Notes: a model not told the origin generated them from the sequence alone. A stretch of DNA of 64,000 bases from Pseudomonas chlororaphis (GCF_001921865.1 NZ_MSCT01000004.1:62001-126000); one strand, 5' to 3'. Shown: positions 50,347 through 59,760, counted from the stretch's first letter. Translations and numbers: made by a program.

Positions 50347-52281
50347 GTGTCGGCCGTTCTCTCACTGTTACAAAGCCGTTTATTGCGGCCTGTGTTCGTT
50401 ACCCTTGGTATCGCCCTTTTGGTGCAGGTGCTGGTTGCCGTTGCCCTGACACGGAGCACCGTGACGGCGCTGGAGGCCGATCTTGCCGCTCGTCTGGGCG
50501 CCGACAGCCAGAAGCTGTCCGGCGAGCTGGAGCAGGCGGCTCGCGAAGTCACTTCGAGCCTGGAAAGCCTGTCCAGCAGTACCCGGCAGCGCCTGACCGA
50601 GGGGTTGTCATCGCGGCTCAAGGAAGAGCAGGTGCAATTGCGTGCGACGCTGGAAAAGGATCTCAAGGATTCGGCCAACGATATGGCCCAACTGCTCGCT
50701 TCGGTCGCACCGCGCGCTATGTGGGACAGCGATGTTCCGACCCTCTCCGAGTTCGCTCGGCGCGCGCAGCGTAATCCCAATGTGCTGTTCGTGGTGTACG
50801 ACGACGCAGCGGGCGAGCATCTGACCCGCTATCTGAACCGGGAAAACCCGATCAACAAGGCGCTGCTGGAAAAGGGCAAGGGCGATCGCGCCCTGGACAA
50901 AGTGCTGGACGCAGCCAAGAACGATCCTTCGGTCTATTACCTGGAGGCCTCGATCAGCCCTAACGGTGTGGAAATCGGCAAGGTGTTGATGGGGGTTTCC
51001 ACGGCGTCGGTCGAGGCCGACGTAGCGGCCCTGGACAAGCGCTTTGGCGCCTTGATCGCCAGCAGTGATCAGTTGGTCGGCGATAGCCTCAAGGGGGCTT
51101 CGGCGGACAGTTCGGCGGCCATGCGCGCGCGCTTGCAGTCAGCGCAGACCACCGCCTCGGACATGCAAGCGAACACCGCGGGCACTGTACAGGACGCCGC
51201 GGCTACCCTGCGCTGGCGGATCGGTATGGGGCTGGCGTTGGTCGGTTGCGGGGTCTTGCTGTTGCTGGCGGTGGTGCTGGGGCGGCGGGTGGTGAGCAAG
51301 CTGCACCTACTGATCGCGGCGCTCAACGATTTGGCGGCGGGTGAGGGGGACCTGACCAAGCGCGTGCCGTTGAGTAGCAATGACGAGATCGGCGATATGG
51401 CGTCGGCAGTCAATCGCTTTGTGGATAAGTTGCAGCCGATCGTGCGTGAGGCGGGCGATGTGGCGCAGCGTACCGGCGTCGAAATTGGCGCGATGAGCTT
51501 GCGTAATGCCGGGGCGGACGCCGCAGCCGAAGCCCAGCGTGACGAGGTGGCGGAGAGTCTGCGAGCCTTGTCGCAAATGGCCGATGAGGCGCAGGCGGAA
51601 AGCCAGGCGATGCAGTCGGCTTTGCAACAGGTGGTGGAGATCCGCCAGGCGACCGACGAAAACACCCGGACCTCGGCCCAGGTGGGCGGCTTGATCGAGG
51701 CGCTGGCGGGGCAGGTCGACACGGGGGCCAGGGTCATCGAGCGGCTGGCGCAGCAGAGCGAGCAGATCGAGGTGGTGTTGACAGTGATCCACGGCATTGC
51801 CGAGCAGACCAATCTGCTGGCCTTGAACGCGGCCATCGAGGCGGCGCGGGCCGGGGAAACCGGTCGCGGTTTCGCGGTGGTGGCGGACGAGGTCAGGGCG
51901 CTGGCCAGCAAGACGCAGAGCTCTACTGGAGATATCCAGGCGCATATCGGTGCCCTGCAACAAGGTGCGCGCGAGGCGGTTGCGGCGATTGGGCAGGCCG
52001 GACGGCAGGCCAGCGAAGGTTTGCTGGTGCTGCGCGACAGTGCTCGGTTGCAGCAGTCGGTGCAGTCGTCGGTGGAGCAGGTGCATGCGGCGATCGGCCT
52101 GGCGACCCAGGCGGCGGCTCATCAGGCCCAGGGTGCGCAGGCGGTGCGGGGGCGGGTCGAAACGATCCATGCCCAGGCTGAGCGGGCGGCTCAGGCCGTG
52201 GTGGAGACCACGGCCAGCGGCAAGGTGCTGGATAACCTGGCGGCGCAACTCAAGGCCAGCCTGGGCCAGTTCCGGGCTTGA
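50347..52281 (+). CDS. Methyl-accepting chemotaxis protein
   Basis: 644 aa. One N-terminal transmembrane helix (about 15-35), a large periplasmic region (about 36-290; long helical, no clear dCache motif recognised), a second helix (about 292-316), a HAMP domain ([21 protein letters not shown]... [13 protein letters not shown]) and a cytoplasmic signalling domain whose hairpin tip is well conserved: [20 protein letters not shown] and [18 protein letters not shown] start at 50347 with AGAGGGA upstream. No C-terminal CheR-docking pentapeptide is seen. Ligand unknown. It lies between purA and an iron-type ABC importer, not present between purA and rnr in PAO1 as I recall. Confidence 0.93.
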   Translation: MSAVLSLLQSRLLRPVFVTLGIALLVQVLVAVALTRSTVTALEADLAARLGADSQKLSGELEQAAREVTSSLESLSSSTRQRLTEGLSSRLKEEQVQLRATLEKDLKDSANDMAQLLASVAPRAMWDSDVPTLSEFARRAQRNPNVLFVVYDDAAGEHLTRYLNRENPINKALLEKGKGDRALDKVLDAAKNDPSVYYLEASISPNGVEIGKVLMGVSTASVEADVAALDKRFGALIASSDQLVGDSLKGASADSSAAMRARLQSAQTTASDMQANTAGTVQDAAATLRWRIGMGLALVGCGVLLLLAVVLGRRVVSKLHLLIAALNDLAAGEGDLTKRVPLSSNDEIGDMASAVNRFVDKLQPIVREAGDVAQRTGVEIGAMSLRNAGADAAAEAQRDEVAESLRALSQMADEAQAESQAMQSALQQVVEIRQATDENTRTSAQVGGLIEALAGQVDTGARVIERLAQQSEQIEVVLTVIHGIAEQTNLLALNAAIEAARAGETGRGFAVVADEVRALASKTQSSTGDIQAHIGALQQGAREAVAAIGQAGRQASEGLLVLRDSARLQQSVQSSVEQVHAAIGLATQAAAHQAQGAQAVRGRVETIHAQAERAAQAVVETTASGKVLDNLAAQLKASLGQFRA

Positions 52282-52286
52282 AGGTC

Positions 52287-52340
52287 CACATCGCGAGCCA
52301 GTCCGCTCCTGCATGGTGGGGGGGGGCTGGCTTGCGATAG
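52287..52340. repeat. Degenerate REPIN
   Basis: ATCGCGAGCCAGTCCGCTCC and a diverged inverted arm GGCTGGCTTGCGATAGC separated by a run of nine G (52318-52326). It lies between the convergent chemoreceptor and permease genes. Confidence 0.7.
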
Positions 52341-52345
52341 CGTCC

Positions 52346-53911
52346 TCAGCGGCTCAGGTACATCCGCGTCGTCAACAGATAGACCGGTAACCCCGACACC
52401 AGAATCAGCAGCGCCGCATAGGGCGCAGCGGCTGCGAACTCGACATTCGCGGTGTGCGCCCAGACTTCCGTTGCCAGCGTGGTCAGCCCGGTCGGGCTGA
52501 GCAGTAGGGTGGCTGTCAGCTCTTTCATGGCATCCAGAAAGACCAGGGCAAAAGCAGCGCCCAGCGCAGGGAAGATGATCGGCAGGGTCACTCGGCAGAA
52601 CGCCGTAAACGAGGAGGCGCCCAGGGTGCGGGCGGCTTCCTCGAGTTGCGGCGCGGCCTTGTTCAGCGCCGTGCGGATCGGAGCCTGCGCCAAGGGCAGG
52701 AACAGCAGCGCGTAGGCGACCAGCAGCAACGCGGAGGTTTGGTACAGGGCCGGTACGTAATGCAAGGCAAAGAACACCAGCGTCAGCGCGATCACCAGGC
52801 CTGGCAGGGCATGCAGTAGATAAGGCAGGCGCTCGGCCCAGAGCGCCAGGCGGCCTTTATAGCGCACCACCAGCAGCCCGACCGGGACCGCCAGAACCAG
52901 GCACAGCGCTGCGCCGCCCAGTGACAGTGCCAGGGAGGAGAACAGCGCCTCGCCAATGGCGGCCACCGGGAACGCGGCCGACGAACCGACCGCCAGCCAG
53001 TAAGCCAGCATGCCCAGCGGAATGCCGCTGCCGATCAGCGCCAGCAGCGCGCAATACAACTGTCCGCCAATGGCCCATTGGCCCAGGCGCACCTGTTCGG
53101 CATGCCGGGCTGCGCCTTGGCCGATGCGTACATGGCGGCCTTTGCCGCGAACCCGCAGTTCCAACCACAACAAGGCCAGGCAAAGTACCAGCAGTACGGC
53201 GGAGAGCATGGCCGCATTGGCGTTGCTGAACTCCAGTTCGAACTGTTGATAGATCGCCGTGGTGAAGGTTTGCAGGCCGATGATCGACAGCGCGCCGAAC
53301 TCCACCAGCATGTGCAGGGCGATCAATAGCGAGCCGGCCAGCAGCGATGGCCAGAGTAGGGGCAGGGTGATCTTGAAGAACACACCCCAGCGGTTCTGTC
53401 CGAGGGTGCGGGCCGACTCTTCCAGGGCAGGGTCGAGATTGCGTAAGGTGGCCGCGACAGGCAGGAACACCAGCGGATACTTGGACAGGCTCATGACCAG
53501 GATCGCTCCGCCCAGGCCTTCGAAGCTGGCGCTGAGGGAAACCCAGGTGAAGCTGCTGACGAAAGCGGGTACGGCAAAAGGCAGGCACAGGATCACGCCC
53601 CAGAGGCGCCGCCCCGGCAAATCGCTACGTTCCAGCAGCCAGGCCAGGGACAGGCCGACGATGGCGCAGGTGGCTGTCACGCCGATGAGCAGCAGCAGGG
53701 TGTTGCGCAGCAGGCCGAATACATAGGGTCGCCACAACAGATGCAGGGCTTCGGCCCAGCCGGCCTGCCAGGCCTTGATGCCGACATAGAGCAAGGGCAG
53801 CAGGCTGAGTCCGACCAGTAGCAGGACCGGGAGCAGCAGCCAGATCGATGGCCTCTTGCGCCTGGGTATGTGGCGCGCGGGCGAGGCCGGGGCGGGCAGC
53901 GATGTGCTCAT
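52346..53911 (-). CDS. Iron-type ABC transporter permease (fused, 12 TM)
   Basis: 521 aa with about 12 transmembrane helices in two homologous halves, as in FbpB/SfuB/HitB ferric-iron permeases. Each half contains the EAA loop that docks the ATPase: ALEESARTLGQNRWGVFFKITLPLLWPS (residues about 160-187) and QLEEAARTLGASSFTAFCRVTLP in the second half. Its start codon overlaps the stop of the binding-protein gene by one base. No ATPase gene (fbpC) lies beside it, so the energising subunit must come from elsewhere. Confidence 0.9.
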   Translation of the reverse strand: MSTSLPAPASPARHIPRRKRPSIWLLLPVLLLVGLSLLPLLYVGIKAWQAGWAEALHLLWRPYVFGLLRNTLLLLIGVTATCAIVGLSLAWLLERSDLPGRRLWGVILCLPFAVPAFVSSFTWVSLSASFEGLGGAILVMSLSKYPLVFLPVAATLRNLDPALEESARTLGQNRWGVFFKITLPLLWPSLLAGSLLIALHMLVEFGALSIIGLQTFTTAIYQQFELEFSNANAAMLSAVLLVLCLALLWLELRVRGKGRHVRIGQGAARHAEQVRLGQWAIGGQLYCALLALIGSGIPLGMLAYWLAVGSSAAFPVAAIGEALFSSLALSLGGAALCLVLAVPVGLLVVRYKGRLALWAERLPYLLHALPGLVIALTLVFFALHYVPALYQTSALLLVAYALLFLPLAQAPIRTALNKAAPQLEEAARTLGASSFTAFCRVTLPIIFPALGAAFALVFLDAMKELTATLLLSPTGLTTLATEVWAHTANVEFAAAAPYAALLILVSGLPVYLLTTRMYLSR

Positions 53912-54936
53912 CAGTTCAAGCCGACTTCACGTTCCAGCTCCAGGGCCTCTTCGGCATTGCCAAGGTCGGCCGGAGTGACTTTCGGTGCCTCTAGTTCGTT
54001 GAACGGCTTGAGGCCGCGATCCGATTCCAGGCCTTTGCGCAGTGGATATTCAGCAGTGGTCTGGGTGATCACGCGCTGTCCTTCCTCGCTGACCATGTAG
54101 GCCAGAAATTGCTGGGCTTCCTTGGGGTGCTTGCTGGATTTGAGTACGGCCGCGCTGGAGACAGTGATCAGTCCGCCGGCATCGCCACCGGTGAAATAGT
54201 GCAGCTTCGAGTCCAGTTGGCCTTTCTCGCGTTGCAGGGCGAACCAGTAATAGTTGTTCACCAGTACGGTGGCGACTTCGCCGTTTTCCACCGCCTTCAA
54301 GGCCACCATGTTATTGCTGTAAGTCTTGCCGAAGGCGCGCAGGCCCGTCAGCCATTCTTCGGCGGCGTCCATTCCATGCAGTTTGATGATGGCTACAGCC
54401 TGTTCCTGAAAGGCGCCGCTGGTGGGAACGAAGCCGACCTTGCCTTGCCATTGCGGCTGGGAAAACTCCATCACGGACGCAGGCAGATCTTTTTCGTCGA
54501 TCAGCTTTGGATTGAAAGCCACCACGCGAACGCGAGCGGTGATGCCGATCCAGGTGCCGTTCCCGGCAACGTAATCCTTGGGCAGTACTTCAAGAGTCGT
54601 TGCGTCGGCTTTGGCCAGCAGGCCTTGTTCGCCGAGTTTATTCAGAGGCGGCGACTCTTCGGTATAGATCACGTCGGCGGGCGAGCGCTCGCCTTCTTCC
54701 ACGACCTGGCTGGCAAGCTGGTTGCTGCTGCCTTTGCGCACGTTGACGTGAATGCCGGTCTTGGCTTCGAAAGCCTTGGCGATGGCATCGCCGACTTCCT
54801 TGTGCTGACCGTTGTAGAGCGTCAGGGAAACCGGGTCGGCGGCTTGGGTGAGTGGAGATGCCAGGGCCAGGCCCAGCAAAGTGATAGTCAAGCCACGCAG
54901 AAGGGATGTTGGAAGGGTGGTGTTTCTAAACATCAT
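53911..54936 (-). CDS. Iron(III)-type ABC transporter substrate-binding protein
   Basis: 341 aa precursor with a signal peptide (about 1-32, ending SPLTQAAD). The mature protein is a type II periplasmic binding protein: LTLYNGQHKEVGDAIAKAFEAKTGI, IYTEESPPLNKLGEQGLL and the VLVNNYYWFALQ segment, whose adjacent tyrosines bind Fe3+ in FbpA/HitA proteins. It is the first gene of the two-gene importer unit. A palindrome resembling a Fur site is upstream (54974-54995). Confidence 0.9.
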   Translation of the reverse strand: MMFRNTTLPTSLLRGLTITLLGLALASPLTQAADPVSLTLYNGQHKEVGDAIAKAFEAKTGIHVNVRKGSSNQLASQVVEEGERSPADVIYTEESPPLNKLGEQGLLAKADATTLEVLPKDYVAGNGTWIGITARVRVVAFNPKLIDEKDLPASVMEFSQPQWQGKVGFVPTSGAFQEQAVAIIKLHGMDAAEEWLTGLRAFGKTYSNNMVALKAVENGEVATVLVNNYYWFALQREKGQLDSKLHYFTGGDAGGLITVSSAAVLKSSKHPKEAQQFLAYMVSEEGQRVITQTTAEYPLRKGLESDRGLKPFNELEAPKVTPADLGNAEEALELEREVGLN

Positions 54937-54971
54937 TCGCAGGGTTCCTCACTGTTGTGCCGCAAAAACTT

Positions 54972-54997
54972 GTAACAATCATAAACGATATTGTTTC
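54972..54997 (-). promoter_or_regulatory. Possible Fur-type operator upstream of the iron importer
   Basis: Inverted repeat GTAACAAT, 10 bases, ATTGTTTC (outer bases as written on the plus strand) about 40 bp from the start codon. AT-rich and Fur-box-like, but a weak match to the GATAATGATAATCATTATC consensus. Confidence 0.4.
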
Positions 54998-55083
54998 TCA
55001 TGTGCCTTTTGGGGAGGAGCAGGGACTTGAGCGGGCTTGAGGTCGAGGAGGTGGGAGGTGGGATTCTTGAGTCCCGGAAACGC

Positions 55084-55107
55084 AAAAACCCGCTTTCGCG
55101 GGTTTTT
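55084..55107 (-). terminator. Terminator of the first tRNA-Leu
   Basis: AAAAACCCGC TTTC GCGGGTTTTT; on the minus strand it lies 36 bp after the tRNA 3' end. Duplicated exactly at 55337-55360. Confidence 0.9.
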
Positions 55108-55142
55108 GTGAAGTTTCACAGCAATGCCATGAAGCTTGAATA

Positions 55143-55229
55143 TGGTGCCCAGAAGAAGACTCGAACTTCCACGGCCTTGCGGCCACCAGCACCTGAAGCT
55201 GGCGTGTCTACCAATTTCACCATCTGGGC
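55143..55229 (-). tRNA. tRNA-Leu(CAG), copy 1
   Basis: 87 bases with encoded CCA. Acceptor GCCCAGA pairs with TCTGGGC before ACCA; anticodon stem CCAGC/GCTGG encloses loop TTCAGGT, anticodon CAG, reading CTG, the main leucine codon of Pseudomonas. A long variable arm (GGCCGCAAGGCC) and the T-loop GTTCGAGTC fit a class II leucine tRNA. Confidence 0.97.
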
Positions 55230-55263
55230 AATATCAGCAGCGTTGCCGCTGTCGATGGGGCGA

Positions 55264-55292
55264 ACTATACGGAGCGTCTTTGGATCTGTAAA
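55264..55292 (-). promoter_or_regulatory. Promoter of tRNA-Leu copy 1
   Basis: On the minus strand TTTACA, 17 bases, TATAGT, about 35 bp before the tRNA 5' end. The same pair precedes copy 2. Confidence 0.8.
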
Positions 55293-55336
55293 GCCCTGTT
55301 TTGACTTAGATTTAATAAATCAAACACTTAGAATGC

Positions 55337-55360
55337 AAAAACCCGCTTTCGCGGGTTTTT
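55337..55360 (-). terminator. Terminator of the second tRNA-Leu
   Basis: Identical in sequence to the hairpin at 55084-55107; it lies between the two tRNA genes. Confidence 0.9.
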
Positions 55361-55395
55361 GTTAAGCTTCACGGCAGCGCTGTGAAGCTTGAATA

Positions 55396-55482
55396 TGGTG
55401 CCCAGAAGAAGACTCGAACTTCCACGGCCTTGCGGCCACCAGCACCTGAAGCTGGCGTGTCTACCAATTTCACCATCTGGGC
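55396..55482 (-). tRNA. tRNA-Leu(CAG), copy 2
   Basis: Base-for-base identical to the copy at 55143-55229, 253 bp away, also with CCA encoded. Transcribed first relative to the minus strand. Confidence 0.97.
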
Positions 55483-55517
55483 AATATCGAGATGCGTCTG
55501 CGTCGTCGATGGCGCGC

Positions 55518-55546
55518 ACTATACGGACCACCTTTTGAGCTGTAAA
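55518..55546 (-). promoter_or_regulatory. Promoter of tRNA-Leu copy 2
   Basis: On the minus strand TTTACA, 17 bases, TATAGT, followed by a GC-rich discriminator (GCGCGCC) typical of stable-RNA promoters under stringent control. Confidence 0.8.
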
Positions 55547-55707
55547 CCCCTGATCTTGAAAATAATGGAAAAAAATCGCCGACGGCTTCTGACAGATGCT
55601 TCCGGTGCTTCTAAAGGACTTTTCAGAGCCTGTCTGAGCCTGAAATTTCCCGTTTCAATACGCGTATGCCAAACTAACCCGCATATAGACAAGGTGAAAT
55701 TTATCTA

Positions 55708-58317
55708 ATGGCCGATTGGCAGTCCCTCGACCCCGAGGCCGCTCGTGAAGCGGAAAAATACGAAAACCCTATCCCTAGCCGCGAACTGATCCTTCAGCAC
55801 CTTGCTGACCGGGGTTCGCCTGCTAATCGCGAGCAGCTGGTCGAAGAGTTTGGTCTGACCACCGAAGACCAGATCGAAGCCCTGCGTCGCCGCCTGCGCG
55901 CCATGGAGCGCGATGCTCAACTGATCTACACCCGCCGCGGCACTTATGCACCGGTGGACAAGCTCGACCTGATCCTCGGCCGCATCAGCGGGCATCGCGA
56001 CGGCTTTGGCTTCCTGGTTCCCGATGATGGCAGCGACGATCTGTTCATGAGCCCGGCGCAGATGCGCCTGGTGTTTGACGGCGACCGTGCGTTGGCCCGG
56101 GTTTCCGGCCTGGATCGCCGTGGTCGTCGTGAGGGCGTGATTGTCGAAGTGGTGTCCCGTGCTCACGAGAGCATCGTCGGTCGTTATTTCGAAGAGGGCG
56201 GCATTGGTTTTGTGGTGGCCGACAACCCGAAGATCCAGCAGGAAGTGCTGGTGACTCCGGGGCGTAACGCCGGTGCCAAGATCGGTCAGTTCGTCGAGGT
56301 GAAGATCACCCACTGGCCGACTCCGCGCTTCCAGCCGCAAGGCGACGTGGTCGAGGTCGTGGGCAACTACATGGCCCCGGGCATGGAAATCGACGTTGCC
56401 TTGCGCACCTACGATATTCCTCATGTCTGGCCTGAGGCGGTATTGAAGGAAGCCGGCAAGCTCAAGCCGGAAGTCGAAGAGAAGGACAAGGAAAAGCGCA
56501 TCGACCTGCGCGACTTGCCGTTCGTCACCATCGACGGTGAAGACGCTCGCGACTTCGATGACGCGGTCTACTGCGAAGCCAAGCCTGGCAAGCTGCGCCT
56601 GTTCAGCGGCGGCTGGAAGCTGTATGTGGCGATTGCCGACGTTTCCAGTTACGTGAAGATCGGCTCGGCGCTGGATGCCGAAGCCCAGGTGCGCGGCAAC
56701 TCGGTGTACTTCCCCGAGCGCGTGGTGCCGATGCTGCCGGAGCAGTTGTCCAACGGCCTGTGCTCGTTGAATCCAAAAGTCGATCGTCTGGCCATGGTCT
56801 GTGAGATGACCATCTCCAAAACCGGCGAGATGACTGACTATCAGTTCTACGAAGCGGTGATCCACTCCAAGGCGCGCCTGACCTATAACAAGGTCAGCAC
56901 CATCCTCGAACAGCCGAAAACCAGCGACGCCAAGCAGCTACGTAGTGAGTACGCCGACGTTGTGCCGCATCTCAAGCAGCTGTATGCGCTGTACAAGGTG
57001 TTGCTCGGTGCTCGTCATACCCGCGGTGCGATCGATTTCGAGACCCAGGAAACCCGGATCATCTTCGGTTCCGAGCGCAAGATCGCCGAAATTCGGCCGA
57101 CCACCCGCAACGATGCCCATAAGTTGATCGAGGAATGCATGCTGGCGGCCAACGTGGCCACCGCCGAATTCCTCAAGAAGCACGAAATACCTGCGCTTTA
57201 TCGCGTTCACGACGGCCCGCCGCCGGAGCGTCTGGAAAAGCTGCGTGCCTTCCTCGGCGAACTCGGCCTGTCCCTGCATAAAGGCAAGGATGGCCCGACG
57301 CCGAAGGACTACCAGGCCTTGCTGGAAACCATCAAGGATCGTCCGGATTACCACCTGATCCAGACTGTCATGCTGCGTTCGTTGAGCCAGGCGGTGTACA
57401 GCGCTGACAATCAGGGCCACTTCGGCCTGAACTACGAAGCCTATACCCACTTCACCTCGCCGATCCGTCGTTACCCGGACTTGCTGACGCACCGGGCGAT
57501 TCGCAGTGTCATCCATTCCAAGCAGAACACGCCTCACGTGCGTCGTGCGGGTGCGATGACCATTCCTAAGGCGCGTATCTATCCGTATGACGAGGCGGCC
57601 CTCGAGCAGCTTGGCGAGCAGTGCTCGATGAGCGAGCGTCGTGCCGACGAAGCGACCCGCGACGTGGTGAACTGGCTCAAGTGCGAGTTCATGAAAGATC
57701 GCGTCGGCGAATCGTTCCCGGGCGTGATCACCGCGGTGACCGGTTTTGGCCTGTTCGTCGAGCTGACCGATATCTATGTCGAAGGTCTGGTGCATGTCAC
57801 GGCGCTGCCGGGCGACTACTACCACTTCGACCCAGTGCATCACCGTCTGGCGGGTGAGCGCACCGGTCGCAGCTTCCGCCTGGGTGACAGCGTGGAGGTT
57901 CGGGTCATGCGCGTCGATCTGGACGAGCGCAAGATCGACTTCGAGATGGCGGAAAAAACCATCAGCGCACCGATCGGTCGCAAGAAGCGCGGTGCGGTCG
58001 ACGCTCCACCAGCCAAGGCTGCTGCCGAGCCGGCTCCGGCCAAGGCTGGGCGCCGTACTTCGGCCAAGGAAAAACCGGCCGAGGCTTATCGTTCCAGCGA
58101 TGCGGCGGCAAAAAACGCCGAAGTGCGCAAAAGTCGGGAAATGAAGAAGGCGTTGCTGGCGGAAGCCAAGAGCGGCGGTAAGGCGGCGCCCGGGGGCAAA
58201 TCCGGAAAGCCCGCGGCCACCGGCAAGCCGAGCAAACATCGTAAAGGTCCGCCAAAAGCGGGCGCAGGTCCTGCGTCGAAAAGCGGCGGGGCGCGTAAAC
58301 CCAAGGCCAAGTCATGA
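55708..58317 (+). CDS. rnr: Ribonuclease R
   Basis: 869 aa. A 3'-5' exoribonuclease that degrades structured RNA. Order of domains: N-terminal helix-turn-helix (about 20-80), two cold-shock domains (about 85-240), catalytic RNB domain with DARDFDDAV at 279-287 and HFTSPIRRYPDL further on, an S1 domain (about 650-735, VGESFPGVITAVTGFGLFVEL), and a long Lys/Ala/Gly-rich tail (about 750-869) involved in RNA and tmRNA binding. Overlaps rlmB by four bases. Confidence 0.97.
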   Translation: MADWQSLDPEAAREAEKYENPIPSRELILQHLADRGSPANREQLVEEFGLTTEDQIEALRRRLRAMERDAQLIYTRRGTYAPVDKLDLILGRISGHRDGFGFLVPDDGSDDLFMSPAQMRLVFDGDRALARVSGLDRRGRREGVIVEVVSRAHESIVGRYFEEGGIGFVVADNPKIQQEVLVTPGRNAGAKIGQFVEVKITHWPTPRFQPQGDVVEVVGNYMAPGMEIDVALRTYDIPHVWPEAVLKEAGKLKPEVEEKDKEKRIDLRDLPFVTIDGEDARDFDDAVYCEAKPGKLRLFSGGWKLYVAIADVSSYVKIGSALDAEAQVRGNSVYFPERVVPMLPEQLSNGLCSLNPKVDRLAMVCEMTISKTGEMTDYQFYEAVIHSKARLTYNKVSTILEQPKTSDAKQLRSEYADVVPHLKQLYALYKVLLGARHTRGAIDFETQETRIIFGSERKIAEIRPTTRNDAHKLIEECMLAANVATAEFLKKHEIPALYRVHDGPPPERLEKLRAFLGELGLSLHKGKDGPTPKDYQALLETIKDRPDYHLIQTVMLRSLSQAVYSADNQGHFGLNYEAYTHFTSPIRRYPDLLTHRAIRSVIHSKQNTPHVRRAGAMTIPKARIYPYDEAALEQLGEQCSMSERRADEATRDVVNWLKCEFMKDRVGESFPGVITAVTGFGLFVELTDIYVEGLVHVTALPGDYYHFDPVHHRLAGERTGRSFRLGDSVEVRVMRVDLDERKIDFEMAEKTISAPIGRKKRGAVDAPPAKAAAEPAPAKAGRRTSAKEKPAEAYRSSDAAAKNAEVRKSREMKKALLAEAKSGGKAAPGGKSGKPAATGKPSKHRKGPPKAGAGPASKSGGARKPKAKS

Positions 58318-59081
58318 GTCAGTTGGAAAAGATCTACGGCGTGCACGCTGTAGAGGCATTGCTGCGTCACCATCCCAAGCGCGTGAAGCAGGTCTGGCTG
58401 GCCGAAGGCCGCAGTGATCCGCGGGTGCAGGTGCTGGTGGAGCTGGCTGGACAGAACCGCGTAGCCGTCGGTCAGGCCGAGCGGCGCGAAATGGATGCCT
58501 GGGTCGAAGGCGTTCACCAGGGGGTCGTGGCTGAAGTAAGCCCGAGCCAGGTCTGGGGCGAGGCGATGCTCGACGAGTTGCTCGACCGCACCGAGGGCGC
58601 GCCGCTGCTCCTGGTGCTGGACGGCGTGACCGATCCGCATAACCTCGGCGCTTGCCTGCGCACCGCCGATGCGGCGGGAGCGCTGGCGGTGCTGGTGCCA
58701 AAGGACAAGTCCGCGACCCTGACCCCGACCGTGCGCAAGGTGGCGTGCGGCGCTGCGGAAGTGATTCCTCTGGTGGCTGTGACCAACCTGGCGCGTACCC
58801 TGGAAAAACTCCAGCAACGCGGCTTGTGGATCGTCGGTACCGCCGGCGAAGCCGAGCAGGAACTGTACGACCAGGACCTGACTGGGCCGACCATCCTGAT
58901 CATGGGCGCTGAAGGCAAGGGCATGCGTCGCTTGACGCGCGAGCATTGCGATTTCCTGGTGCGGCTGCCAATGGCGGGTAGCGTCAGCAGTCTCAACGTG
59001 TCCGTGGCGACCGGCGTGTGCCTGTTCGAGGCCACGCGTCAGCGGGCGGCCAAGGCCAAGGCTGGTATCAAGAAGGCCTGA
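58314..59081 (+). CDS. rlmB: 23S rRNA (guanosine-2'-O-)-methyltransferase RlmB
   Basis: 255 aa SpoU-type knotted methyltransferase that modifies G2251 of 23S rRNA. The N-terminal L30-like RNA-binding domain (about 1-75) is followed by the three SPOUT motifs: DGVTDPHNLGACLRTADAAG, ILIMGAEGKGMRRLTRE and PMAGSVSSLNVSVATGVCLFE (about 112-131, 195-212 and 220-240). ATGA overlap with rnr. Confidence 0.97.
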   Translation: MSQLEKIYGVHAVEALLRHHPKRVKQVWLAEGRSDPRVQVLVELAGQNRVAVGQAERREMDAWVEGVHQGVVAEVSPSQVWGEAMLDELLDRTEGAPLLLVLDGVTDPHNLGACLRTADAAGALAVLVPKDKSATLTPTVRKVACGAAEVIPLVAVTNLARTLEKLQQRGLWIVGTAGEAEQELYDQDLTGPTILIMGAEGKGMRRLTREHCDFLVRLPMAGSVSSLNVSVATGVCLFEATRQRAAKAKAGIKKA

Positions 59082-59084
59082 TTT

Positions 59085-59112
59085 TGTAGGAGCGAGCTTG
59101 CTCGCTCCTACA
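59085..59112. repeat. REP-derived palindrome
   Basis: TGTAGGAGCGAGC TT GCTCGCTCCTACA: a near-perfect 28-base palindrome containing the common REP core but lacking the ATCGCGA end. It lies just after rlmB and may also act as a weak terminator. Confidence 0.8.
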
Positions 59113-59230
59113 GGTTTGCGGGTGTTGTGCCCGATTGTTCAAATAATCACCAATTGCCTTGCGTCGCTGTTTCCCCTTCTCTACAATTGCGCCCCTTGCC
59201 GTTGCGGCAGGCGCATATGTGCCTATCTCT

Positions 59231-59300
59231 GGCAAGACACACCAGTGTCATTCACTCCTTGTCTGACCGCTTTTGAGCGGCAGGCTACAACCCGTAAGGA
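59231..59300 (+). promoter_or_regulatory. Possible structured leader of the rpsF operon
   Basis: Two small stems, GACACACCAGTGTC (59236-59249) and CCGCTTTTGAGCGG (59267-59280), lie just before the rpsF ribosome site. An S6:S18-binding leader with a conserved CCG is known for this operon in many bacteria; the match here is only suggestive. Confidence 0.3.
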
Positions 59301-59306
59301 GCATTC

Positions 59307-59732
59307 ATGCGTCATTACGAAATCATCTTTCTGGTCCACCCTGACCAGAGCGAGCAAGTCGGCGGCATGGTTGAGCGTTACACCAAGCTGATCGAAGAAG
59401 ACGGCGGCAAAATCCACCGTCTGGAAGACTGGGGCCGTCGTCAACTGGCCTACGCAATCAACAATGTTCACAAGGCTCACTACGTGATGCTGAACGTTGA
59501 GTGCACTGGCAAAGCCCTGGCTGAGCTGGAAGACAACTTCCGTTACAACGATGCAGTGATCCGTAACCTGGTCATCCGTCGCGAAGAAGCCGTTACCGGC
59601 CAATCCGAGATGCTCAAGGCTGAAGAAAACCGCAGTGAGCGCCGTGAGCGTCGCGACCGTCCTGAGCACTCCGACAGCGCCGATGGCGTTGATGGTGATG
59701 ACAGCGACGCCAGCGATAACGCTGACGAGTAA
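59307..59732 (+). CDS. rpsF: 30S ribosomal protein S6
   Basis: 141 aa. Starts [18 protein letters not shown] and keeps the S6 core (about 1-95) that pairs with S18. The C-terminal 40 residues are first basic (ERRERRDR) and then strongly acidic ([13 protein letters not shown]), as in E. coli S6, whose end is glutamylated by RimK. A TAAGGAG ribosome site lies upstream. Confidence 0.98.
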   Translation: MRHYEIIFLVHPDQSEQVGGMVERYTKLIEEDGGKIHRLEDWGRRQLAYAINNVHKAHYVMLNVECTGKALAELEDNFRYNDAVIRNLVIRREEAVTGQSEMLKAEENRSERRERRDRPEHSDSADGVDGDDSDASDNADE

Positions 59733-59760
59733 TCCACGGACCTTTTGAGGAGCCAATTAC

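Noticed and set aside
54991..55708. Short frames crossing the tRNA region
   Set aside because: They read through tRNA genes and terminators; no protein pattern.
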